From: Cryptomeria japonica
Taxonomy: Eukaryota > Streptophyta > Pinopsida > Cupressales > Cupressaceae
DNA: 64,000 nt
Assembly (NCBI RefSeq): GCF_030272615.1
Contig: NC_081414.1
Coordinates: 5,837,001-5,901,000, forward strand
Reading direction: 5' to 3'
The notes under the pieces are model-generated. The model had not been told where the DNA came from. It was given only the letters and a program-made list of their open reading frames with translations, and did not search any database. Shown piece by piece: positions 1-11,300 of the stretch. Within the stretch, counting starts at the first letter, position 1. Each line of letters starts with the position of its first letter. A program made the position numbers and the translations under genes.

Positions 1-2126
1 GGATGAGAGAATTGACACTCTTCCTGAACATTATCAGGAGATATCACCAATTTTAATTGAGCCAACTCAATCAATCAATATCGACACTGAAGCAGTAACA
101 AGAACCATACATATGGCATAATCACTAACAAAACAAGAAAGGCTGGACTTCATCAAATTCTTCAAAGAAAAGCAAATCAATTTTGCTTGGTCCTATGCAG
201 ATATGCCAAGGATAGATCTAGATTTGATCGTGCACCACTTATCAATAGTTCCCGGAGCTAAGCCTGTCAAACAAAAACTGAGAAAAATGAACCCACATGT
301 CACCATATTGGTTAAAGCACAAGAATTTACTTGATGTGGGATTCATCCGACCCATTGATTATGCGAAATATATTTCTAACATTGTGCCTGTATCTAAACT
401 AGATAAAAGCATCATAATTTGTATAGACTTCAGGGATCTCAACAAGGCTTGTCCCAAGGATGACTTTCCTTTACCTAGAATCGACACAATTGTAGATCTT
501 ACAACATGAAATGATATGTTATCACTCATGGATGGTTTCTTAGGCTACAATCAAATCAAAATAGCAACAGATGACCAAGATAAAACAACATTTACCTATC
601 CATGGGTTACTTACTGCTGGAATCTCATGCCTTTTGGTTTGAAGAATGCAGGAGCGACCTATCAAAGAGAAATGACTACAATATTTCATGACATGATGCA
701 CATGTTCATAGAGGACTATGCAGATGACTTATTGGCTAAATCATTCACAAGAGAAGGACATCTAGAGATTCTAGATAAATTTTTTCAGAGGTTGGAGCAA
801 TTCAATGTATGACTGAATCCTAAAAGTGTGTCTTCGACGTAACATCTGACAAACTCTTGGGATACATAGTCTCAGAAAAAGGAATTGAGGTTCACCCCGC
901 AAAGGTACAAGCGATCATGGACATGCCACCTTCTAGAAATATCAGTCAATTAAGATCTCTATAGAGATGACTACAATCAATAAGAAGATTCATTTCTCAA
1001 CTAGCTAACAAGAGTCTTCCATTTACTCATCTACTCTACAAGAATGTCCCTTTCAGATGAGAAGATTAGTGCCATTCAACCAACTCAAGAAATATTTGAT
1101 GAATCCACCTATCTTGGTATCACCAATAGCCGACAAACCTTTGATTCTTTACATATCATCTACAAAGGTATAATTAGGAGTATTGTTAGCACAAGAAGAT
1201 TCAGCAGGCAAGGAAAGGGCAATATACTACATCAACATGACATTAAATAGATACGAGCTCAACTACACATTGAAAAAGCTTGTTTGGTAGTGATGGTCGC
1301 TTCTCAAAAGTTTTTCCATTACATGCTAGCTCATACCATCAAGTTGGTAGCGAAGATCGATCCATTAAAATATCTACTTAGCAAAGCCGCTCCCACATAA
1401 AGGTTAGCTAAATGGGTCATGATTCTAAGTGAGTTTGACATTTACTACATAGACAAAAAGGATATCAAAGGACAAGCTATTGCTGATCAAGTAGTGAAGG
1501 CACCATTTGAAGACAATCATCCAATCCATGTGGAATTTACAGATACATATATTCTCACAGTATCAACAACACCATGGGTCTTATACTTTGACAAATCATA
1601 CACACAACATGGATAAGGTGTGGACATCCTATTTATCACTCCAGAAGGACACACTATCCCTAAATCTTACAGATTAATGTTTCCTTGCACAAATAACATT
1701 GCTGAGTATGAATCTCTAGTCACAGGCATCAAGATGGCCATAGAGTGGAAGATCATAAAGTTGAAAGTCTTTGGAGACTCACAATTGGTCATTAATTAGG
1801 TTAATAATGACTATCAAATGAAGGATGACAAGATGATTCCCTACAAGCGCATGGTTGATGACTTCAAGAAATACTTTGTGCACATCAAATTTGAGCAAAT
1901 TCCAAGTGTGAACAATAAAACTGCAGACACCATGGCAACCATTGCCTCACTCCTGCAAAAACTAGACAAACATAGTCGTTATGAGTTCCTGGTGGAAATG
2001 TTTTCCCCTGCCTACAAAAATTCTGAATCCCAAGTCATATGCCACATAGTCGGTTCCGACTCACCCCTGTATGGAAAGATCTACACCTACTTAAAAGACA
2101 ATATCCTTCCACTAGACCTATCCTGA
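1..2126 (+). pseudogene. Ty3/gypsy Tat-lineage pol remnant (RT, RNase H, aRNase H)
   Basis: Decayed retrotransposon polymerase, cut at the left by the window edge. The order is N-terminal RT (about 180-290), RT core (297-812), RT/RNase H connection (830-1250), RNase H end (1260-1500) and a second, archaeal-like RNase H (1570-2126). Visible motifs are an RDLNKACPKDDFPLP block, a YADD polymerase motif at 717-728 (YVDD is commoner), and a WVLYFD block opening the second RNase H. A dual RNase H is diagnostic of the plant Tat lineage. The frame is broken by many stops (for example 509, 812, 1616), and the usual WVLYFDGS reads DKS. No integrase follows. It resembles the minus-strand element at the right end of the window, including the DNILP(L/P)DLS tail of the second RNase H. 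Confidence 0.88.
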
Positions 2127-2199
2127 AACTAGAAACACAACTTTATTCATCAAGCAACTCATTATACCCTAACTGCTGACACACTTTACTGCCACTAGC

Positions 2200-2630
2200 A
2201 CAAAAACAACAATATATGATTAAATAAACTACCAAAAATTGTAGATAAATGACTAAATTTGATCACGTGACCACTAGTAGTTTATTTCCAGTCATAAATC
2301 AATTTGGTCACGTTACCACTAGTTGTTTTGATTGATCAATTTGGTCATCTATTTGGTCATTGATTTAGTCATATATTTAGTCACTAATTTAGTCACTAAT
2401 TTAATCATTAATTTAGTCATTGATTGTTATTATTTGGTCATTTATTTAGTCATGATAGTCACTAATTTAGTCACTAAATTAGTCATATATTTAATCATTA
2501 ATTTAGTCATTGATTGTTGTTCTCTGGTCATTTATTTAGTCATTAATTTAATTATATATTGAGTCATTAATTTAATAATTGATTGTTGTTAAATGGTCAT
2601 TTATTTAGTCATCAAACTTTTTCGATGAAA
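2200..2630. repeat. AT-rich tandem repeat, TTTAGTCAT-type unit
   Basis: About 20 degenerate copies of a 9-12 bp unit around ATTTAGTCATT/GGTCATTTATTTAG run through 2330-2620, with weaker copies from about 2250. An open frame here (2332-2562) encodes only a repeated INLVI/YLVI pattern and is a by-product of the repeat. Two degenerate GATCACGTGACCACTAGTAG/GGTCACGTTACCACTAGTTG blocks precede it (about 2261-2330). Confidence 0.85.
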
Positions 2631-3420
2631 GGATGATGTCAAAAGAATCGAATGAACTCTTAGCGAAGGAAAAGTTTCATTGAAATATGTATTGCAATGG
2701 GATTATGCCAAATTTAAACGAAAGGAACTCATCGATAAAACAAGGGTTTCAATGAATGGGATAAACAACTTATCAAAGCAACATGTTCCATCAAAACGAA
2801 AAGACAGTGAGAAAAGCACATTAGATTGAGCCTCAAAGTATCTATCAAAAGACCAAGTTCCATCGAAGTATCTAGTTCAATGAAAATGGGCACGATCTCA
2901 TAGAGATGATCTCATCGATGAAAAGGACATGTCAGTGAAATCCTAAAATCATTTTCTGAAGCATGAGACTCATCGAAGTGGATATGAAGTGGGGCCCTTT
3001 GGCTGGAGTCACAAATTGATGAAATAGAATGAGATCTCATTGAAGTAAAAGGGGTTTTGATGAAAACATGCTATCGAGTAAAGTATTAGAGTGCATGGAG
3101 AAACGAGACCTTTCATCGAAAATCCAATATCGATGAATTCAATGGATAACTCATCGAAATATGGTTGTCGATAGAAAATGCATATCAATAAAAGGTGAAA
3201 ACACTTGAGTGAAGAGAGAGTTTCATCGAAACAAAATAAATAGTGTTGGGTCTATACTGAAGATGGGCATCGATGAAACTAGGGCATCGAAGAACATGAA
3301 AAGAAAGTCATCGAAGGGGTATGTTTCATCGAAATAAGATTTACCTTCGAGAAATGTGGCACGCTCATGCATCGAAAGGCAGAAATCAGAAAAAAAAGCA
3401 TAATCAATCCACTGGAAAAT
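2630..3420. repeat. Cluster of CATCGA(A/T) motifs
   Basis: More than 20 copies of a short motif (CATCGAAA, CATCGATGAAA, CATTGAAG and variants) occur at irregular 20-40 bp spacing. Many are near-palindromic (CATCGATG). No coding capacity is seen. The style resembles the CATCGG array in the outer chromovirus LTR, but the sequence and spacing differ. It may be part of an unrecognised LTR or the upstream region of the decayed gene that starts at 3648. Between 3421 and 3647 I see nothing recognisable. Confidence 0.6.
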
Positions 3421-3647
3421 ATTACATGAATCCAAATGCGTCACATCATCATAAATTCAAAACACATTTCTTAACAATCATTGCAGTACTCTGAGTAATC
3501 AAACTACTCAGATACCAAAATTGTTCAGGCGGATAAATTCGTCAAGGAAAGAAGGAACTGGTGCAACAGGGGTCACATAATTCTTCACGAAAAGAAGTAA
3601 AAACTATAAGTGCTTCTTAGAATTTCTTATCTTCTTTTGAATTGAAC

Positions 3648-3759
3648 ATGAAGATGGAATCTTCGTCATCTAGGAAAGCTAAAACAAAGAAGAACAAAGA
3701 GCCTCACCCTCCTGAAACCAAAGAAGAAAAGCTAAAATGACAGAAAAAGGAAGTCCGAC
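3648..3759 (+). pseudogene. Uncharacterised plant gene, N-terminal part
   Basis: Start of a decayed coding region. An ATG at 3648 opens a Ser/Lys-rich, basic, probably disordered N-terminus (MKMESSSSRKAKTKKNK...). An in-frame TGA near 3738 (expected CGA) interrupts it. The outer chromovirus inserted after codon position 1 of the CCGAC target. Leaving out the element and one TSD copy, the frame continues without shift into 34278 and beyond. I do not recognise the family. The main body is described under 34278-37888. Confidence 0.6.
3755..3759. other. Left target-site duplication of outer chromovirus
   Basis: CCGAC, identical to 34273-34277 beyond the other end of the element. A 5 bp TSD is normal for Ty3/gypsy integrases. 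It fixes the outer boundaries of the 30.5 kb insertion. Confidence 0.9.
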
Positions 3760-3890
3760 AGATAGGGAGGATCCTAGACTGCTTGAGTCAGCTTGACTCA
3801 CTCTAAGGCTTTCTTCCTAGCCTAACCCGGGAATGCTCCTATCACTATTCCCCTAATCCACTCTAGGTCCTCACTACCGAGGTTTGATAG
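3760..3890 (-). repeat. 3' LTR of outer chromovirus, distal fragment
   Basis: Matches the start of the 5' LTR at 32567-32696 (GATAGGGAGGATCCTA..., CTCACTACCGAGGTTTGATA). The first base of the terminal TG is changed. The fragment ends where the inner chromovirus integrated, and the LTR resumes at 18653. Confidence 0.9.
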
Positions 3891-6046
3891 TGATAGGGAG
3901 ATTGCTAGGTAAGTTCTCAAAAGGCCAATTTTGGTCACAAGGTTACAATAGGAAATAATAGTCTTGTTTATATCTGCTCCTTATGTTTGCAAATATCAAG
4001 TTTACTTACAATAGTCAGACCTCCCTACAAGACTTCACCATCAACCTCCCTTTTTGGTGAAAGCTCACACCCTTGCTCAAACTTACTCCAATTCCTCACT
4101 TCACCCATCTACACATTTCTCAATCCCTAGTTCTTTTGACATTCAACTTATTGTTTTTAGTTTGCATTAGGCAATTCCAACATGGTCATGTAGAGGCAAC
4201 AAGGTTTTACTCAAAATTTGACAACCAACTTAGTTAAGGCTCATAGCCCTTAGCTTACTCAACTCACTAACCAAAGGTCAAAACCTCCAAAAGAGACTAT
4301 ACACTATCCAAGGACCCAAATGTCACTTTTTTTATTGTTTTAGAATGATCTCACAAAGTTTCATGAGTCCCAAACTCCTCCTTGCAATCAGGTTCATGTT
4401 TTTTGACAAAAACAGTCAAAAGGGCTACTAGCCTGTGGAGGCCTAATTGGCCTAGTTTTGCTCACCCTGCTCAACAATGGGATTATTGACCATAGGAGAT
4501 GATTTGGACAGTGAGGAAAAAGTCTTAGCAAAGAGATTTTTGTGGTTTTAGGCTCAGAGAAGTGGTCTTACTGTCTAACCTCATTTTTAGGCATGAATGT
4601 AGGGTTTTGGAGGGTTTTAGAGCATAACCACTGTGTTTGCATCCTTGTTCACCAATACAAGTGCCTAGATCTTCATAGAACCTTTGTCATGTCTTCAACA
4701 TGTGTCCCCTACCTCTATCACACAAACATTATGCCAAACACTTGACAAACAACAAAGAAAAGAAGTGAAAATGCCACTGTCACTGTCAAAACACTGCCTT
4801 TTACCAGTCAACTACTGCTACACCTTTGGACCTGCATAACAAGGAGTTTGAACTATAAATACACCTCAATGAGGTCTGAAAAACATTAATGAATTTTCCT
4901 ATTACATTTCCTTCAAAGTTACAAGGCTTGGTTAATGCTCTTGAAGCATTCCTTGAGATATTTGACAATGCAAATCACAAAACAATGAACTTGCTGCCAA
5001 TTACAAAAATTGATAAAACTTGCAAATTACAAACTTGCCAACTATTGAAGTTGAATCAAGATAACTTGTAACACTTCTTAGACTCCATGTTTGGTAACTT
5101 TAACACTTAAATGCATTTTGATTACAAGAATTTGAGTTTTCAAGAAGGATATTAGTCAAGTTCCAAAACTTGTCTAATATTCACTCAAATTTGTCCTCCA
5201 ACCATAGTTCTGATTCAAAAGGAAATATATACACAATGGAAATGCATAAATCAACTTGACCCAATCCATTTTGGTGGGATCCCAGTCCTGGATTAGTCAA
5301 GTTGTGGCATTTTCCAACCCCAAACCCTTGACAGGGCAGTGAGCATACAAAATGGAAGAAATTTTATTTTACCAACTTGCAAAAGAAAAACCAGTGCAAT
5401 GATCACTTGAGGAGCATTGAATAATAAATAGGAACACTTCCTAGAAGGTACAATATAGACAAAGAGTGCTACAGTATGGACTGTTACTCCAAGGAAGAAA
5501 AAATCAGTGAGAAAAACCAAAATTTCATGATTTCTATTGAATTCTCTTGTTAATACAATCACAAACCTTTCTCAAGGAAAAGGGAGGAATTTTTATAGTA
5601 ATTCCAATTATTTATCAAGCCCTGTATGGACATGAGGCTTCCACAACTACATCGTATTAGAAAAAATCCAAAAATGACAACTTTGACAACTTTTTCAAGC
5701 CCAAATGACAACATTTCTTGCTCCAAAAGACATTTTTGACAACCTAACCTCATCAACTTATCTAAGAAGCTAAGAAATGCTTAAAACCACTTAGTAAACA
5801 TGTTTCAATACTTTGGAAACTAATTTGGAGACCCTTCAGGCAAGTTTGCACATTTTTGCCAAAATTGTCAACTCAAAGCCTGAAAGGCAAAACTTGAGCT
5901 CTTGAGCCCAAAATGAGACGAAAACCACTATAAAAGACACATAACAACCTAAAACAACATTATAAACATAACACAAGACATTACAAACATGAAATCATAA
6001 AATACTCAAAAAGGAGAGTTTTACTCAACTAGGTGCTCTTGCACCA
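3891..6046 (-). repeat. 3' LTR of inner chromovirus
   Basis: Nearly identical to 16498-18652 along its whole length, with scattered substitutions and small indels (a few percent by eye). It begins TGATAGGGAGATTGC and ends GCTCTTGCACCA on the + strand. Short frames inside (4542-4745, 4889-5071) recur in the other LTR only because LTRs are copies, and I do not regard them as genes. The TTGGGGAAGTA purine tract abutting it at 6047-6057 is the likely polypurine tract. Confidence 0.95.
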
Positions 6047-7889
6047 TACTTCCCCAAAAACAAAGAAGAAGGGATCCCAAACTTTTGAAATTCAGTTTCA
6101 AGTATCCACGTGGCCTCTAAGATAGGCTTATCCTTCCATTTGGCTAGGTGCTCCATGTAGGTGAGATTCCTTGTCTTCTTGAGAATCCTGGAGTCTAGAA
6201 CCTGTTCTACTTGGGGAATAGAAAGAGAAGGGAGAGATAGATCAGAAAGGGATTGTGCAACATATGAAACTCTTTGAATCTCCTCAGGTGGCTTCCCCTT
6301 GAAAGCAATCAAATCTACAACATTAAAAATGGGAGACAAAGAAACATCAGTAGGCAAATCAACTTTTTAAGCATTAGACCAATACTTAGCCAAGATTTTG
6401 AAAGGGCCTATTCTTCTCATTTGAAGTTTGCTTGGAACTCCCTTTTTTAGCCTTTCCTTGTTCAAATGAACCATCACATAATCTCCTATGGAAAAATGAA
6501 CATCTCTCTTTGTAGCATCCACTCTTGCCTTGATTTTTTGGGAGGTATCTTGGAGAGATTTTCTCACTTTCCCATGAACCTCCTTCATGGATTGAGCCAT
6601 GTCATCTGCTGTTACACTCTTAGGCTGCAAGTTAGTGATATACCTCAACTCCATTATACCCCTTGGATGTATACCATAAACAAATTCAAAAGGGCTTTTA
6701 CCTGTAGACCAATTGACACTATCATTGTAGGCATATTTTGCTTGATGAATGAGTTGATCCCAACTCTGCCCATATTCCTTTGTCAAGCACCTAAGCATGT
6801 TTCCAAGAGACCTGTTCACAACTTATGTTGGGCCATCAGTTTGTGGATGATAAGCTGAACCAAAAGAGAGATTAGTATCCAGTCTCTTCCACAATGTTAT
6901 CCAAAAATGACCAAGAAACTTAACATCCCTATTTGAAACAATGCTAGTAGGCAAACCATGTATTCTAACAACTTCTTTGAAAATAAGTAAGCAATATGAC
7001 TTGCATCATGTGTTGTCTTACAAGGAATAAAATGAGTCATTTTGCTAAATCTGTCAACTACTACAAAGATGCTATCAAATCCTGCTTGAGTTCTAGGTAA
7101 TCGTACCACAAAATCCATACTAATGCAATCCTAAGGCCTATGTGGAATGGGAAGAGGCTGATATAAACCAACATTGGAGGAATTACCTTTTGCTTTTTGA
7201 CATACCAAACAATACTCAACATAACTCATGATGTCTCTCTACATATTAGGCCAAAAATAGAACCTTTGAACCAACTCTAAGGTCTTGTTGAGACCGAAGT
7301 GTCCACTTAAGAACCCATTATGCTTCTCCTGAATGAGGTTCTCTCTCATAGAACCCTTTGGAACACATAACTATCCACCCCTGAATAACAAACCATCCTA
7401 CAAACTGAAATCAACATATGCACCATGGAAATGATTCTCAAAATCTTGACAAACTTTATAAGCTTCAGCAAAATCATCATTAGTAGGATACATATCTTTA
7501 AAACTATCAATACCAATGCTTTGTACTTGAATCTCATGAATAGTTAACAACCTCCTACTCAAAGCATCTACTACTTTATTCAACTGACCCTTCTTATGCT
7601 TAAGAGTAAAAGTGTAAGCTTGCAAGTACTCTACCCATTTAACATGCCTATGATTTAATTTATCCAGTGAGTTCAAGAAACTTAGTGCCTGATTATCTAT
7701 GTATACAATAAACTCTTTAGGAAGAAGATAGTGTCTCCATTTCCTAAGTGCCTGTACTAATGCATAGAGTTCTAAATCATAGGAAGAGTACTTTTTCTTG
7801 GTATCATTTAACTTCTCACTAAAAAATGCAATTGGTCTATTGTCCTGACTTAAAACAACTCCTACAACAATATTGCTAGCATCACATTC
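6025..7889 (-). pseudogene. Inner chromovirus pol 3' half: RNase H, integrase, chromodomain
   Basis: In minus-strand order: RNase H remains at 7889-7346 (a KHKKGQLNKVVDALSRR block is clear), a degraded integrase zinc-binding region (about 7340-7130), the integrase core (7118-6900, with [11 protein letters not shown] and [15 protein letters not shown]), its C-terminal half (6819-6367, with a KLQMRRIGPFKIL block), and a chromodomain (6357-6025, TYMEHLAKWKDKPILEATW). The chromodomain places the element among chromoviruses. Such domains are thought to steer integration to marked chromatin. Frames are broken at several points. The pol stop codon lies just inside the 3' LTR. RT sequence upstream is lost next to copia A. 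Confidence 0.9.
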
Positions 7890-8336
7890 TGTAGGATTTT
7901 GCCAAGATCAAGGGCACAATGAAAAGCATAAAAGAGACAATAGAGTGACAAGAACAAACTATATTCTCATCAATATACAAATGATCAACTGGATTAACCA
8001 ATACAATGAATATAGGCCTACTTATATAGGCAAGGCCATATGGATGTATGAGCACACAAATATGACATGTGGCTCAATGAGAAACAAGGGTAGGGAAGAA
8101 ATACTAAGGGTAGGTAGGAGAAATAATATAATATTCCACAAGAGGTGGATGACCCACCGAATGTGGAGTGTAACACCAAAATAAGACCACAAAATGTGGA
8201 ATTTCTCCTACAAGCTCTATCCCTATGTGCACACTTCCCTAAGTCTCTCAAATCCAAACTACAAAGAGATGCATTATCCTAAGTTAACTTAAGTAAGTGT
8301 AATAATATCCAAAATGAATATTTATTTACATCAACA
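7890..8336 (-). repeat. 3' LTR of copia A
   Basis: TGTAGGATTTTGCC...TACATCAACA on the + strand. Aligns with 14185-14498 and with the solo LTR at 35560-36065. A TATA-like CCTATATAAG lies on the minus strand at 8021-8030. The run of seven C (8337-8343) followed by TTAAG is the complement of the polypurine tract AAGGGGGGG. Confidence 0.93.
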
Positions 8337-8599
8337 CCCCCCCTTAAGTGCAACTTAGGGGAATGAAGACTCAAGTCAATAATGCAAGATGGGTCCCGGC
8401 TACTAGGCCATGATAGGTACCCATGTACAATATGCAAATGCAAGAAAAACTATGCAATGCTATCTCTCACAAACGGAGAAAGGGAGAAAACCTAGTGGGA
8501 AAAAAATCGCCCCCAAAAGAGAGATGAATGTACAAAAGACTCTCAAAGAAGAAGGACAAAGCCTCAAAGAGGAAAAAGTCCCCCCCATAAGAGAGGAAG

Positions 8600-10093
8600 G
8601 AGAAGTCAGTTGACCCCCCCTAATGACACATTCCGCACCCCCAAGAGAGCTCGCAACTGCTGGAACTTACTCTCGGTGAAAGGTTTGGTGAATATGTCAG
8701 CAACCTACTCTGCTGTAGGACAATACTGCAAATCAATGACCTGATCCTAGATGAGCTCTCAGATATAGTGCATATGAATCTTGATGTGTTTGGTCCGTTG
8801 GTGCTGGACTAGGTTCTTCGAGATCGCAATAGCACTCTGATTGTCGCAATGTAGAACTGTTAGCCGTGGAGTGGTGATTCAAAACTCTGTGAGGATCTGT
8901 TGGAGCCAAATGGTCTTAGTTGCTGCATTAACAGTACCTCGATACTCAGCCTCAGTTGAAGAGAGAGCAATAGCATGTTGCTTCTTGCTCTGCCAACAAA
9001 TGGGGCCCAAACCAAGGTGAAAATTGTAACTAGAAGTAGACTTACGATCAACTAGATCGCCAGCCCAATCGGAGTCTGTGTAACCAACCAAGCGAAGTCC
9101 TATGCCTGCTGCATAGTGAATCCCATAGTGATGTGTACCCTGGATGTAATGAAGGATGCGTTTGGTAGCTTTCCAATGAAGTTCATGTGGTTCTTGCATG
9201 AAGCGAGAAACCATGCCAACTGCAAATGAAATATCAGGGCATGTATGAGTCAAGTAGATGAGACTACCCACAAGCTATTGATACAAAGTGGCATCGACTG
9301 GTGGAGAAGAACATTGAGCCTCAAGCTTGATGCCTGAAAGAAAGGGAGTCGGGGCAGGCTTACAATCAGCCATATGAAAGTATGCAAGTAGATTAAGAGC
9401 ATACTTGGGCTGTGATAGAGTAATCCTGGAAGGTGACTGTGAAATCACTATCCTGAGAAAGTAGTACAAAAGACCCAAGTCAGTCATAGCAAATCTGTCA
9501 TGCAAAGCAGATTTGACCCTGCTAATGATGGATGAAGTACTCCCTGTAATGATCAAGTCATCAACATAGAGCACAAGTATCAAGTGAGAGTCATCCTGTC
9601 GCAAAATGTAGACATTCGGATCAGAATGACACCTGGTGAAACCTGTGGAGAGAAGAAAGGAATCCATCTTGGCGTACCAAGCCCTGGGGGCCTGCTTAAG
9701 GCCATAGAGAGATTTCCTTAGTCTGGAAACCAAGGAAGTATCCTGGATGAAACCCTATGGCTGCTCCATATAAATCTCTGCATCAAGATCACCATGAAGA
9801 AAAGAACTCTTCACATCCATTTCATGTACAACCCAACCATGAGCTGCAGCAATAGCAAGTGTCAAACAAATGGAGTTCATCTTGGCTACGGGTGCAAAGG
9901 TCTCAGTATAGTCAACACCTGCAACCTGTGAGAAACCTTTTGCAACAAGCTGAGCCTTATACTTATCCACACTACCATCCGCTGCAAACTTGGTTTGATA
10001 GATCCACTTACATCGAACCATCTTTCTTCCCTTAGGGAGATGGACTAAATCCCATGTGTTGTTCCTCATCAAGGAACTATACTCTTCCTCCAT
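8600..10093 (-). pseudogene. Copia A reverse transcriptase and RNase H
   Basis: RT N-terminal half at 10093-9755 (MEEEYSSLMRNNTWDLV, KARLVAKGFSQ-type block), second half at 9733-9275 with the YVDD motif at 9557-9568 and a YGLKQAPRAWY block, RNase H at 9271-8879 (DSDWAGD, SSTEAEY), and a degraded C-terminal tail to about 8600 (FTKPF block). Frames are consistent with one polyprotein broken by stops at about 9754, 9274 and 8878. This enzyme copies the element RNA into DNA in a cytoplasmic particle. It is inactive here because of the breaks. Confidence 0.9.
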
Positions 10094-10309
10094 AGCTTGG
10101 TCCCACTCAGGAACCCCTGATGCTTCCCTAAATGTCTATGGATCAGAAGTGGTAGCAATGAATGCATGTGGAAGATCCCGATGTTGTGATCGAGTTCTCC
10201 ATGTGTCTGAAGGATCCCCAACAAGAGAGCCCGCAGACTCAAGTGTTTGTCGAGCCCAACGAGGTCTAGGTGGAGGTGGAGAATGAGGCTCCTCAACTGC
10301 AAGTGGACC

Positions 10310-11300
10310 CTATGGAGGTGTAACCCTGTGAGTCGAAGTTGAGGGAGTCTCATCATCTGAATCACTAACATCACTATCCATAATGGAGGAAGGTGGAGGA
10401 GGTAGAGAGGCTAAGCTAGGAGAGCTTTCCTCAAAGTGAACACTCCTCTCAATGAATACCTCATGTGTCTCTGGATCCATCAATCTGTATGCCTTAACAC
10501 CCTCAGGATATCCAACAAATATGCAAGGTCGACTCTGTGGTTCCAATGCCTTGCATTTCTGCGGAGGTATGCGAGCCCATGCTGGGCACCCAAAGACTCT
10601 GAAATGTCTCACAATCAGTTTCCTACCAGCCCAAGCTTCAAAAGGAGTAATACCTTGCAAAGCTTTGTGAGGAACCCGATTCTGGATGTGTGTGGCACAA
10701 CTGATAGCCTTTGCCCAAAAGGCGGGATCAAGAGAATGTGCATGTATCATACAACTAGCCATTTCTTTGAGAGTTCTATTCTTGCATTCTGCAACCCCGT
10801 TCTGTTGTGGAGTGTATGCAACAGAATGCTAAAGATCAATCCCCTCAAATGTGCAAAAATCCTCAAGTCTTTTGTTCACATATTCCCTTCCATTATCTGT
10901 GCGAAGAATCTTGACCACTTTCCCTGATTGCTTCTCCACACGAGTCTTGAAGTCCTAAAATCTGTCAAATACTTCACTCTTATGAATGAGAAAGTAGACC
11001 CAAGTGAAGCAGGAGTAGTCATCAATGAAGGTAAGAACATAGCGGGCTTTACTAAATGAAGGTGCTGGAAATGGACCTGCTATATCGCTGTGAACAAGTT
11101 GAAGAACTTCCAAAGCTCTCCAAGTTTTCCCTTTATCAAACTTCTCTTCGGGATGCTTGCCCATGGAACAACCTGAACATACACCCTCTGAAAAACTGAT
11201 CTGAGGTAGACCTGTGACCATGTCTTTAGTGCTTAGCTATTGAAGATAGCGGTAGTTGAGGTGACTAAACTGCTCATGCCATATCTTTCTTTTTGAATTT
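10310..11300 (-). pseudogene. Copia A integrase
   Basis: Minus strand. The GAG-pre-integrase HHCC zinc region spans the 11237 stop (WHEQFSHLNY upstream, CSGCSMGKH downstream). The core holds the catalytic Asp of LVHSDIAGP (about 11120), the second Asp in RTDNGREY (about 10900) and the Glu of QQNGVAE (about 10800). The C-terminal part (10762-10310) has an FWAKAISCATHIQNRVP block and a Ser/Asp-rich linker towards RT. Stops near 10955 and 10830 break the frame, and all three catalytic residues are still readable. Confidence 0.88.

Noticed and set aside
2332..2562. 76-codon frame rich in Ile/Leu/Val, like a membrane protein
   Set aside because: It reads a short AT-rich tandem repeat; the hydrophobicity is a by-product of the repeat unit.
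4542..5071. Open frames of 60-67 codons present twice (4542-4745 and 17146-17349; 4889-5071 and 17473-17676), apparently conserved
   Set aside because: They lie in the two LTRs of the same element and are similar only because LTRs are copies. No homology or codon signal.
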